Below, in pieces: positions 26,089 to 37,600 of a stretch of 64,000 nt of DNA. This DNA comes from Odontesthes bonariensis (lineage: Eukaryota; Chordata; Actinopteri; Atheriniformes; Atherinopsidae). The notes beneath the pieces are model-generated. The model did not search any database, was not told the origin of the DNA, and was given only the letters and a program-made list of their open reading frames with translations. Position 1 is the first letter of the stretch, and every line of letters begins with the position of its first letter. The position numbers were made by a program, and so were the translations under genes. The DNA is taken from contig NC_134528.1 of the NCBI RefSeq assembly GCF_027942865.1, positions 12,850,086-12,914,085 on the forward strand. Direction: 5' to 3'.

Positions 26089-27756
26089 TCACTTGGGCTT
26101 CGTCTCAGCATCTGTGACTTGGCGGATGAAGATGGCGTCCTCCGGGTGGCTTATATCTCCTTTCTCATGCATGTAGGAGGAGGCGATTGCAAGCATGGTG
26201 CCATCATTATTGAAAGCCAGGGATGCAATGCTGGTCGGATACCGGTGGAACTGACACAGGCGCTTCTTGTTGAATGGGTCCCAGATGTTCACGAAGCCAT
26301 CTGAGCCACCTGGCACAAAAAGAGGATTAAGGTCAACCTTGAAATTTTTAAGCTAATTTGTATGAATTGAATTCTCTCAAACCTGAGAGTTCAAAAGCAA
26401 AGATCACAGGGTGTTTTAGAAAAGAAAAATATACCTAATCTACAAAGAAACAAATGTCTGCCTTTCTCCAGAACTAACCAGCCAAGTACCTGTGGCAAAG
26501 GTGTTGTGAACACTGTGAAATGAGATGGCATTGACAGGGTAGACATGCTCAATTCCATCCTCCTTCAGCCTGTGGCACTTGAAGGCATACTTCTTCTTCT
26601 GCACCTCCTGGCTTGGGTCCAAATACTCAACAGCTACACGTCCTTCGATTGAACTCAAGACATATCCCTGAAGTCAAAACAGTAAAAATGAGGTTGATGT
26701 CAAGCCTCCTCACATTAACAATCTGTATCTGAAACATGACTCTTTATTAAAATGAAATCATCTGTCAAGCTTTAACACTGTCAGCATCTCTTATATGACT
26801 CTTTGTCTACCTGTTTGTTGGGGAAGGCTCTAATGCAACGAGTCTGATACTTGAGACTGGACTCTCTTCTTTGCTGTACATAACCCATGTTTCTCAAATC
26901 CCACACCAGGACTCGTCTCCCAGCTGTGCCAACAATCAGCCTATCTCCAGCCACAGACAGGGTATACACCTTTAAAGAAAAAAAAAAAAGGAAAAAATTT
27001 GGAAGGTAAGACAAGAGAACAGTTTTATCTCTTGAATGATCACAAAATATGTCTTTACCAACTATTTTTCTCCTGTCAGGAAAGCCTCAAATACACAAGT
27101 GAAGTAACCAAAAACTGTAATGTTACTGTGGCCTAAAAATTATTATTATTAGCTATTTTTTAATACCTTTTCAGGCTGCGTAAAGGTGCCAGCGTTGCAT
27201 GGAGTCCGTGGATCCCACAGCCGAACTGACCTGTCCCAGCTACCCGTTACCATGACATTAACTTCTGGGCAGTATTCCACACAACGAATGGGGGCATCAT
27301 GTGTTCCAACTATTGTATCTGTTATAAATATATAACACATTAAAATTCTATCTAATACAGATTAAGCTGTTAAGATGGTTTCATCTTTAATTTTGAAATA
27401 TACCTTGGTCTGTGTTTAAATCATGAGTTTTTAATTGAGCATCCAAACCTCCACTCCATGAATGTGTTGGGTCCTGTAAGTGAAAGGCAACATTATTAGT
27501 ATGCCCTGAACTTACTAAAGCACAATACGGCAATCGGGCACCTAAACAATCTGTGACGTACATAAAAAGCACAGTCAAGAACTGCGGCTGTGTGCTGGTA
27601 CTTCATCCGCATGGTGTTGCCCCCAACATCAAAGAGACGGACGGTACAGTCCCAGGAAGACACAAGGAGGAACTGGGCAGTGCTGGGGCTGAACTTGACA
27701 GCAGAGATGCTGTCCTCTGGTCCCTGGTTCAGCTTGTATTCATTTGAACCCGTCAT
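26089..27756 (-). CDS. bub3: Mitotic checkpoint protein BUB3
   Basis: BUB3 is a seven-bladed WD40 propeller that binds the GLEBS motifs of BUB1 and BUBR1, recruits them to phosphorylated KNL1 at kinetochores, and serves in the mitotic checkpoint complex. Coding exons on the minus strand, in order: 27,562-27,756; 27,404-27,473; 27,167-27,318; 26,811-26,969; 26,490-26,667; 26,089-26,309. All junctions are GT-AG and in phase, giving 324 residues (human 326-328). The protein begins [11 protein letters not shown] and ends ETKPK. Diagnostic stretches include [40 protein letters not shown] and [20 protein letters not shown], almost identical to human. The start ATG directly follows a splice acceptor, so the first exon is non-coding. 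The stop codon overlaps a consensus splice donor, allowing an alternative C-terminus. Identity is very secure. Confidence 0.97.
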
Positions 27757-28363
27757 CTGCAAAAGAGGAAAATAATCTCTAAATATGATTTTGAGAGATA
27801 GTAACCCTCCAAGAATGGCAGTCACAATTATCCAAGCTGACTGCAGTTATTTTGCATCATCTTGAAATCGTTTGCATTCCTTCACCAGTGTAGTAATTTA
27901 TATACACACTAAGACTAGTCATTGCTCAACAAAAAAAACATTGCTTCAGGAATATTTCTTATAAATTGTGTTGTTTTATTCCTTTAATCATTTTAAAATC
28001 GTCCGCAAATCTCCATTATCTATTAACACTTCCATTTGGGTTCTAATGGTTTTCTCCATTTCTATTTCTTAATCTCTCATAGCTTGTTCATGTGAATTTA
28101 GCAAATAAGCCCTTCTTTGCTAAAGTTAGCACATAGGTTGCTACAAATTCAAGTAAATAACATGTTGCTGACAGCTGGGTGTACAATTACTTCACTTTTG
28201 CAGATTCAAGGTCATATAACTTTATTCTACACCGACTACAATACTTATTTCGTTTAATACACCAACTCGCCGTCACTGCTTATAGTATGTGCTAGCACTA
28301 GCATGCAACGGTGTTACCTTGACCGGTTATGAGCCTTGATATTCACGGTTTCAATGTACTTAC

Positions 28364-28440
28364 CGCTTCAGTTTGTTGTCGTAGAGTTGCACCTGACTGT
28401 GTATGACTTGGCGGAACTGTTTATTATTCTTTACTCTGTG
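28364..28440 (-). other. bub3: Predicted non-coding first exon of bub3
   Basis: The coding ATG at 27,756 is immediately preceded by an acceptor (TTTGCAG), so an upstream untranslated exon is required. A strong donor, GCG followed by GTAAGTAC, occurs on the minus strand with the exon ending at 28,364. The upstream limit near 28,440 is a guess. Confidence 0.55.
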
Positions 28441-28610
28441 TGAAAATATAAAATATACAACGTGAAAGATGCTAGAACGCAGGGTGGATGCGTGTGGCTA
28501 TCTAGCTCCTAGCATGGTAAGCGCAGTAGATACTCTTGAAAGACGGTGATTGGTGGAAACGAATATTCAAGTTGGCGCCTGTGATTTTATTGGTCAATTT
28601 TACCCTGATG
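28441..28610 (-). promoter_or_regulatory. Probable bub3 promoter with CCAAT and E2F-like sites
   Basis: Read on the minus strand, this segment has two CCAAT boxes (28,589-28,593 and 28,549-28,553), 40 bases apart, with TTGGCGCC (28,572-28,579), an E2F-like site, between them. Paired CCAAT boxes with E2F-type elements are typical of genes expressed in S/G2/M, which suits a checkpoint gene. No TATA box is evident. The transcription start was not determined. Confidence 0.45.
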
Positions 28611-28719
28611 TATATTTCCGTTGTCGCTACGTGCATCACATGACCATGGTCTGTTCGCTCGCCCTTTTCTCTCTCCCTCTCTCACGCTCACATAGGTTTA
28701 TGCATATATGCATTTATAT

Positions 28720-28760
28720 GTGCGTTTGTATATGTATATATACATATATATAGTATACAC
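28720..28760 (+). repeat. TA-rich simple repeat
   Basis: Alternating TATA, TGTATA and TATACA units form a low-complexity, partly palindromic tract just upstream of bub3. It probably has no function. Confidence 0.6.
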
Positions 28761-30151
28761 ATCACATGGATTTTAGGTTATCTTGAAATATACAGTTGTA
28801 CAACTGTTTAATGAAATGTAGGCTTTAAGATTATTGCATTTTATGAATCTCTGTACCGGTAGGTCTATTTCATTTTTTGCTTGTTTGTTTTTTAATTTCA
28901 GCTTCTTTTTTTTTAAGCAAACAGGTCCACTTGTAAATCATTGAAGTTCATTTGAGTTGCCAAACGCAAACCAAAAAAGATTTCAACCATCTAAACCTAT
29001 GGTTAAACGTATAAAAAAGAAATACAACATTAATAATAAGAGGATTGACTGCTATAATAAATAATTTGAATTTGTGTCCAGTTGAAACTATTATTTATGT
29101 GAGATTCTATTGTTATATCATGTCACACTGTTTTCTGTGTAATTAGCCTGTGGTCAGGTAAATTAATCAACTAATACTGTAAGATATGTCAGTATAATCA
29201 AATGTGTTGAAGAGAAATCCAACAATTGGTTTCTCAAATGCTGTCCGAAATGTAGCCATTTCTTTAATAGAAAATATCCGTCATTATCGGCTGCATTCTT
29301 ATAAATTAAACTATAATTTTGCTACTTGTTATATTTGAGTAATCGTTGGCCCTTGACTCTGTCTGCCTTGTCTCAAACATACAGATCACCAAAGCACATC
29401 AATGACAACACTTGATTGAAAGATTCGGATAGAATGATTGGAAAAATCTCTTTTTGGAACGTATCTTTACTGAGTAAGAGCATAGAATATACAGAATTTC
29501 AATATCAATATCAGAAAAGAAAAAGAAAAAAGAAAAAAACCCACATAAACAGATGCTATTTTGTTTTGGCTCTTTCATGGCTTTAAAACTATGCGTCATA
29601 AAATGAAAATTGCCTGTATTCCTGCAACTTTATCTTTCAATTATCACATGATTGTCCTCACTATAAAAAGCAAACAAACAAAAAAAACAACAACTGAGCA
29701 ATGGGTGACAAAGGCCTGTAGCCTATGTGAAGCCAACAGTAGGCCTATTGCACGAATTTGAAGATATCAAAATAATAAATTCCACATTTTCAGGTACAAA
29801 CACTGACACAGATTTCTGTAAAATACATATAGACAGCCAACCCTGTTTGAAACAAGTCAATTCTTGACAACTGAATACATTAAAATATGTGAAATATTTT
29901 TTTCAGATTGATCATTATAATAGCAATAATAAGAATAATATCAATACATTTTCGTTATCCCTGTGCAGTAGGCTAAGAGGGACTTGCGTGGACACTTAAT
30001 AATGAACTGTCACATATAACAATTATAATAATAATAATAACAATAATAATACTAACACCTGTGTCCGTTGAATCTACAAAATCTACAAAATTTGATTTTG
30101 AATTGCTCTCATTTAGAAACATATGTACAGTAAATTACGACACAATCGTAG
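28761..30151. other. Interval between hmx3 and bub3, no hmx2
   Basis: In human 10q26 the gene HMX2 lies between HMX3 and BUB3. Both strands of this 1.4-kb AT-rich interval were read for a second homeodomain ([11 protein letters not shown] and neighbours) and none was found. It contains an AAT trinucleotide tract near 30,024-30,057 and presumably the hmx3 3' untranslated region. Confidence 0.7.
30024..30057 (+). repeat. AAT trinucleotide repeat
   Basis: A run of ATA/AAT units with single interruptions, probably within or just beyond the hmx3 3' untranslated region. Confidence 0.7.
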
Positions 30152-31309
30152 TTAAACCGGCCTCAGCAGTGGCACTTGATGGGAATAGTACATGTGGTGG
30201 GGAAAAGCCAGCAGTGACTGGTTGCCCGGCGAGTTTGTAGCGGGGCCCCCAGTCGTTTCTGAGGCCCCGCTTTCGTGGTAAAGTATGGGAACCCGCACAA
30301 TCCTCTGCGCCGCTGCATGGCTCAAATTGGCCGCCTCAAGCTCCGCGGCCAGCTGCCTTTTCCACTTATTCCTCCGGTTCTGGAACCAGATTTTCACCTG
30401 CGTCTCGGTCAGGTGCAGCGACGCGGCCAGGCCGGCTCTCTCCGAGCTGCTCAGGTAGCGCTTGATGTCGAAAGTGGACTCCAGCTGGAAGACCTGGCTT
30501 CTGGAAAACACCGTGCGCGTCTTTTTCTTCCGACAGGTCTTCTTGTCGGAGTCCAGTTCGTCCGTTTTCCTCCTCCAATCATCCTCCTGGTCTGGTTCCT
30601 TCTTTGGCTCTTCTGCGTCACTTTCATCCAGGGCGATGTCGTCGTCGGCGCTTTCCTCTTTGACATCTTGGTCACTTTTTTGGAGATCTGGGGAGCGCCT
30701 GTCCGGTGCTGGTGATGCTTCTCTCGGGTTGACCTTCTCAGATCCTGTAGGAAAAATATTCAAAGTCAGTGCATTGAGCCATTTAACCACGCCACTGTAT
30801 TTTTTTAAACTTCTTTTTAAGCTCAATATGCGTTTTTCCTTTAGTCAAAATGTTGATATTTGATTTAGATACCTTAAAATAGATTATAGTTACTCGTGGT
30901 GTCCCTTCATGATGAAATGAAATAAGCTAGAGCCAAAAGGCCCCCTTTTTTTGCTGTCAAGTGAAAATAGAAGAATTCCCCAAAACTAAACACTAAAATT
31001 CCCTAATCTCTAGTGCCACAATAATTTACCTCCAGTCTTGAAATGCGCTCCGAGCGTGTATGGGTACCACCAGGCAGACGCTCTTTCCAAATACTGCGCC
31101 GATAGTCCGATTCTCTGTGCGGGCAGCTCAAATCGAGGCAGAGACAAGTCACCGAGCCGAGAAAAGAAGCTGCCCTCGAAAACTCCTCTGGTTGAACCAA
31201 TGGTGTTTTTTGGCTTCGCTGGTTTTTCTTCAATATTCAGCAGGTTCTTAATGGAGAACGGTGAGTCCTTGGCGGGTTGGCGAGCCTCTTGCGTATCAGA
31301 GTCTGCCAT
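30152..31309 (-). CDS. hmx3: Homeobox protein HMX3 (Nkx-5.1)
   Basis: HMX3 is a nuclear homeodomain transcription factor needed for inner ear, lateral line and hypothalamic development. Two exons on the minus strand, 31,030-31,309 and 30,152-30,744, join in phase 1 to give 290 residues. An in-frame TAA lies three codons before this ATG, so the start is fixed. The N-terminus contains [11 protein letters not shown], the conserved HMX motif, then [10 protein letters not shown] and [14 protein letters not shown]. An acidic stretch (about 118-160) precedes the homeodomain at about 165-224, with [12 protein letters not shown] in the recognition helix. The following [20 protein letters not shown] and the last residues VPLLRPV separate HMX3 from HMX2. 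The human protein is longer (357) because of alanine and proline tracts. One homeodomain residue differs from human and zebrafish hmx3a: FDIKRY in place of FDMKRY. It may be the hmx3b ohnolog, which is not settled here. Confidence 0.95.
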
Positions 31310-31700
31310 CACCGTTTACTGTCCGAAATGGCTCAACATCCAAAAAAATTGTCGAAGAAAACAACTTAAAAATATATTTGCCTCTGTGTAAAGAATACGT
31401 GAGAGTAAGAGGGGGGGAAATAGACAGAAAGTCTGCAAGACGCTGCGCCCCAGCTTCTCCGTAAGCGCAGAGATCACTGCGTCAAACTTCCGCTGGTTTG
31501 GAATGATGACTTAGAAATGCCATCCGAGTTAAAACCCGCTCGGTCTCTGCTATTGGGTAGGTACAATAGCAAATGGGATTTGAGATGAAACCGCGAGGGG
31601 CTGTGACGAGAACAGACAAGGAAAAAGGCCGCGCAAGCGTTTTGGCTCTGAGCTCAACAGTAACGGACCCACTTATCATCCAATTAAATTAAAGAGGTAA
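31310..31700 (-). promoter_or_regulatory. Probable hmx3 promoter region
   Basis: The DNA immediately upstream of the hmx3 ATG is richer in CpG than the surrounding sequence. It contains a CCAAT box on the minus strand (within CCCAATAG near 31,552-31,558). No TATA box was recognised. A poly-T run of about 22 bases follows at 31,711. Assignment rests on position and composition. Confidence 0.4.
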
Positions 31701-34611
31701 ATGTCTCAGGTTTTTTTTTTTTTTTTTTTTTTGGTGAGGGGGTTAACGTGCACGAGCCACAATCACCTGCCAGTAAATTGAATAAATGGCTCACAGACGA
31801 TTACACAAACGCGACTCAAAGCTGCTTGGCCTTATTATGCTAATTGTTCTTAGATTTGATCAATTTTACGCACGATTATGAACTCCGAAAGGTACATGGA
31901 CAATCATGAAAATGAACGTGTTTAAGTATTATTCTTAAAGAAGAAGAAACTGAAAATGTATTGATGTAGGATATCTTTATGTGACCTGTTGGGATGCAGC
32001 CTGTTATTGATCTGTTCTACCTCTGCTCAGCAGGACAGCAACATGGACTGTGCATTTCACCTGCACCCTCACCTCACTGACTTCAGTGTAATTTAGTTAG
32101 CCAGGAAATGCCTCAGGCAAACTACAAACTGAATGCTTACCGTCCTGATAAAACCTTTTCACATCAGCTTTGTACAAAAAAAAAAATCTAATGCATGAGG
32201 ATGACAACAGTATTGTTTCTGTCAAATATAACAGTAACTCTGGTACTTGGATGAAGCAAATTACATTTGTATGTGTAATGAGACATCACATGAGATTAGA
32301 TTAGATGGCAAATTGAAGTCCATAAGATAGAAAAGATCAGGAAGGAGGCTGAGGTAACATTTATGGCTTTACTGATAGACCGTATTTCAATCAAACAACT
32401 AAGGATGCTAGAATGTTGAACCAGAGATAGAAACATACCCCAATATTTTATGTACAGCATTTAGCGAGAGATGTACTTTCGTCTCAGGCTTATATAAAAC
32501 AGTATATAAAAAGACATTATCTGGACATTCACTATTTAAATGAACGTGAAGCAGATGCAGAGCACTAATCAAACAAATTGAATTTGCTCAACCTACAAGC
32601 ACACATCCTGTCCTTTTAGCTCGTGGAGCGCTCTCCAGCTCTAAAGGACAACACTGTGTTTTGTGAAAAGCTACTTGAATCCTTGCATAATTAGAGGTCT
32701 CATAGCCATGTTAAAGATGGGGGAGGAGAAAGAGGCTTGATGAGCTGCTTTTGCAGAGGCAAAGTGAAAAGCATGATAGCTGTGTGTTGTCACCAGAGTA
32801 TGCTTATTAAACAGACAACTGAGAGTGGACCAAAGAGGGAAACAAAGTATACTCAGTCTGTGATAGAAATGCAGGCCTGAGCCTCCCTTCTCAATTTTGT
32901 TGAGAGACCTCAGAAATATATTGGAGCTGATTGTATTAATAGCATTTTGCTTTCTGTCTGAGCTTCATTTTCAACCTGTCATTCACTTAATAGCGGGACT
33001 AAAGCACCGACATTATCTTGAGGTTAACCAGATGTCTGATTGAGGATTGATATCTAGTTACATCACACATTACAGACATCCTCACAGGGTCTGTCAACCA
33101 TTAGCTCTATGTGGACACCCAGGGCTGAATTATACTTCACACTTTAAGCTCCATGTTGCACTTCAGTTCAGACTGATTTCTTCTACAGGAAAATCACCCG
33201 GTATCTCGGAAATAAATTGGTCTTTTTAAAAGAAATTATTTTACACGACATTGAGATTTTTAAGCCCAACTCTCGCATTTCAAAGGTGGAGAAAATAGTT
33301 GTCCAGTTAACCGCTGTCTGATCTGGTTCAAACATGTGATATATTGCATATTATGGAAATGATCAGAGATAAAGATGATAGAAATCAGCAGGTTTGACGT
33401 TTCTTTTTTTTGTCATTCACAGATCAGTTTAATGAGAGATTTCATCTATATAAATATGTAGACAGTATTATATGTATGGGTATAGCTTTTGTAGTTACGT
33501 GTCACAGGAATGTAGACGCACACATATTTGGCATCTACACTGTAAATCCCCAGGATTGTATTTTCTAATTTTTTTTTTCCATCTGCTAACCAATGTTATT
33601 AAGAATCCATCATGATTTAACAGCTTTATTTTTCTTATACAGACATCACACAGAAACACGTTATTCTTAATAAGGGGATGCGGCGAATAGCTGGACCTGA
33701 ATACTTGGACACAGCTTGTCTCTTAAACAATGGGCCTTTTTTTTTTAATTTTACACAGTGGAGGCTGTGGAAATTTAATTAGCCTCAACTAGAAAATTAT
33801 CAATGAGTGAATTATGCAAGGCAGGCTCTTTTCATCTAAAGCACTGGCATAATTAAACTGATATAAAATAGTCATTAGAGGTGACAGGCTGTTAAAAGAC
33901 ATGATAATTGACTGCCCTTTCGGTGAAGTGCTGTCCTCGCTCAAGAAAGTGCTGCCATCTAGTGAGTCAACCTGGTAATAACCTGCAATAACAGCAATGA
34001 TTATAAGTCAACTGCACTGCAGCTGCATTTTTCACTTTTAATACTATTGACAGATCATTCTTTACAGAGAATTTCTTGCCATGATGTCAGATTAGTCACT
34101 GTACAGAATGTGGAGGAGATAAGTGGGTGGACTTTTACAACCCCGCTGTTGTAGAGCATCGTGTGAAGACAACACACTTGTAAAATAGCTCAAGAAAAGC
34201 AGGTCCTTTGAAGGCACTGAAACATCTAAAAGCTATCCCAACTGAAATCTTTCAAACATTCATTCTCATATTGCAACACATGGATCAGCTAGCCTGACAT
34301 TAATTGATATAGTAACACAACAAATATGGAGGAGACAAAAATGGCAAACATGGTCTGTTAAGAAGATTTCAGAGCAAGTAGTGGACAGAAAATGTGATAT
34401 AAAAGAAAACATACCACCGGAGCAACTTTAACCGCAATTGTGGGGAAATAAAGTCCAATCACTAACATCAGTGAGGAAAACTACTTTACAAAAGCACAAA
34501 GTGCAACAAAACTCTTTAAACAGTAACTGTGCAGCCATACGATACTGCAGGACTGATCCCACTGGAGTCATCTGAGGAAGAAACATAACACAGCAAAGTG
34601 GTTACATGGTT
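31701..34611. other. Non-coding interval between hmx3 and acadsb
   Basis: No exon is visible. It is likely to contain hmx3 upstream enhancers and, at the right end, the acadsb 3' untranslated region. The best enhancer candidate is described separately at 33,720-33,965. Confidence 0.55.
33720..33965. promoter_or_regulatory. Candidate hmx3 enhancer
   Basis: This repeat-free stretch 2.4 kb upstream of hmx3 packs several homeodomain core sites: AAATTTAATTAGCC, GCATAATTAAACTG and GATAATTGACTG. It has no coding potential and looks unlike the low-complexity DNA around it. That makes it a reasonable candidate for a deeply conserved regulatory element, but conservation cannot be shown from one sequence. 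Confidence 0.3.
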
Positions 34612-37600
34612 TCAGTAGTCGTATTCCTTATCAATGAACTTGGCCATAGTGGATAGCTGGACATTTGTTGTGCCCTCGTAAATGGTACCTGCACAAGAAG
34701 ACAAAACAGATGCATTAGATTGAAATCCTGTACTATAAAATAAGGTACAGTCTGTCATTCTAAATCTGCAGCTTTCACTTTCAGGAGACAAGAGGGCTTA
34801 TTATGCAGCTCGACCTGCCGCTGCCCCAGCTGGAGAACTGGGGAGCTGAAATGTTGGTGATGAAAGCGAAAGTGATAATGTGCCCTGACAGCTTCCTTGG
34901 CTGTGTGCTGGCATAATGGCACGCCGATGGGGTCAGGCAGGGAAATTCCTGAAGAGTCCAATTACAGCTGCTGACATCAGGCCTTCAACCCACCCCACTC
35001 TGCTCCAATCACAAACAGCTACACCTGACCTTCCTGCAGCAGCTGCGTCCTCAACACAGGGCAGCTTCAGCCACGGCTGCATAAACTGCGTTTTATCTCA
35101 TGAACAGTGAACAAAAACATTCACTTTTGTACAGTGATATGGAACCTCAGGCTGTCTCACCAATTTTACAGTCTCGGTAGTATTTCTCTATGGGGTAGTC
35201 TTTGGTGAAGCCTACTCCTCCCATCCATTCGATGCATTTTGACGTGGTTAGGCTTGCAACCTGATGAAGATAATAAAAGGGAATATTTCAAACTGATGTT
35301 ACAATTTTTCTCCTGGAGATTCCGGGAAAGTGTAGCAGTGGCTAACGGCAGCGATAGCAAAGCAATCACAAAAAAGATCGACTGGAGAGAGAGCAGGCAA
35401 GGTTAAGCAAAACAGTTGAGATCAGAGGCAACTTAACTCGGATTTAAAAAACAAATAGAAAAATGTGTTAATCATTCTAAAAATAAAGAAAATCCACAAA
35501 AAGGTTAAATTATATAATTTTCAAATAATCAAGAGGTTCACCTCAGCAGTGAAGTATTTGGCCATGCAGGCTTCCTTAATGAAGGGTCTGCCAGCTTCTT
35601 TCAGGCGAGCAGCGTTGTAGGTGAGCAGACGCGCAGCTTCGATCTGCGTCGCGACGTGGGCTATTTGGTGCTGCATGCCCTGGAGTAGAAGGAATTAAAC
35701 GACAGAAGAACTCACAGATAAATACAGTGCCCTCTAGAGTCATGTTTGCAATCACCAACATGTCATGCAGAAGAAAAACGCGTCTGCTGAGGATCGGAAC
35801 CTGGAAATCAAAGATGCGCTTTCCGAACTGCACCCTCTGTCTGGTGTAAGGAATCGTTTGGTCAAAGCAACCCTGCGCCAGTCCGACCATCTGAAACACA
35901 CGGAGACAAAGTTTGGACACGCAAGCGTCTCCGTGTTTAATTTCACGTTTCGTTGAAAAATTATTCAAACAAAGATGTGTCACTACCTGTGCTGCAATTC
36001 CAATCCTGCCCTCGTTCAGCATTCCGATGGCATACTTGTACCCCTGACCGATCTCCCCCAAAATGTTCTTCTCTGGTACCTACAACAGAGAACATGAGGT
36101 CAGTAAAAGTCACATTAAAGCTCTTGGCTGACGGTTGTCCAGTGACAGTGTTTTTACCTTGACGTTGTCAAAGTTGAGCGGGCAGGTGGAGGACGCACGT
36201 AAGCCAAGCTTGTTTTCCTTCTTGCAAATCTCAAGCCCCTCAGTGTCCTGGTCCACAATGAAGCAGGTAATGCCTTTGTATCCCTGCCAATCAGACATAT
36301 CTCTTTAATTTGCTCATCACAGGGGGTACACATTTAAGCCTAAGATGTGTGACCAAAAAAACACCAAAGGGTGGACATTATCCAAAATGAAATATATTCA
36401 GACGTGTGTGTTACTCACAGCCGAGGGATCCACATTGGCCATCACCAGGAAAACACCGGCATGCTCTGCATTACTGATCCACATCTTGGATCCATTGATT
36501 ATGTAATAGTCCTTGTGTTTTTCAGCGCGGGTCCTCAGAGCAAACGCGTCGCTGCCCGACTCGGCTTCAGAGAGGCAGAAGCTTCCAATCTGTAACAACA
36601 GATCTCAATTAGGAAAGCTCCACAGCACACGCAGTGCCACACAACACGTCAAACTTTTATGGCATTTTATGCATGTTGGATTCTGTCTTCATCTTTAAAA
36701 AAAAACGTTGGGATAATGTGGAAAACGAGGAATTTAAAATAGAATAACACGTGTTTGGGAACCGAATGTGGCCTTTTCAGACCTGATGCAACATATCTGT
36801 GCTTTTACCTTTCAAGTCCAATGTTGCAAGACGCACAAACAATTCTATTCATTCATGAAAAAAACTTAACCCAGAGACATAGATAAAAACTCAAACTCAT
36901 TCGATAAAAGCTGCAGGTTTAATCAAAATTGCTTTTATTTGAGGTTTTTGACTTCTTTAGACAGTGGGAAATACGAATTTAAGTTTTCCAGAAAACACCG
37001 AGATTTTAGAAAGCTTATTAACCATAGGTTATGCGAGGTTATGATTAATGTGGAGTCGTGCTGCTGTAATGTGTACTTTATTATGTGCTATTTTTATTTT
37101 CTGCTGGCAAAAAGTGGAAAATGAGAATATATTTGTCAAAATACAACATTAAAAGGAGATTTTTCTACACCTGTTTGTGCTAACTTTACTTAAGCACAGG
37201 GTTTAAATCATTTGAAACCATAGCATTCTCTTTTAATGGTACAGTCAGGGTACAGATTGTTTGGAAATGATGCAGTACATACTGGGAAGTTCATAGTTAG
37301 AATGCAAAATAACTCACCATGTCCGTTGACAGTCGGCTGAGGTAATTCTCCTTCTGAGCTGGGGTACCAAGTTTAACAAACAGTGTGTTGATGAGTGTAT
37401 TTTGGATGTCACAGAGCACAGCCACAGAGGGATCCACCTTTGCCAGCTCTTCAATGACCAGAATGGAGGAAAAAAAGGTGGAGCCAGTCCCTCCATACTC
37501 TGGGTCAATCTCAATTCCCATGAGCTGTCAAAATAAAAAGAGTTAACAGATAGAAAAAGGAAAGACTGCCACACGATATGTCTGCTCGGTTATATCCAAA

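Noticed and set aside
30275-30863. Long plus-strand frames over hmx3 (146 and 133 codons)
   Set aside because: They are antisense shadows of the GC-richer hmx3 coding exon, and the minus-strand reading is an unmistakable homeodomain protein.
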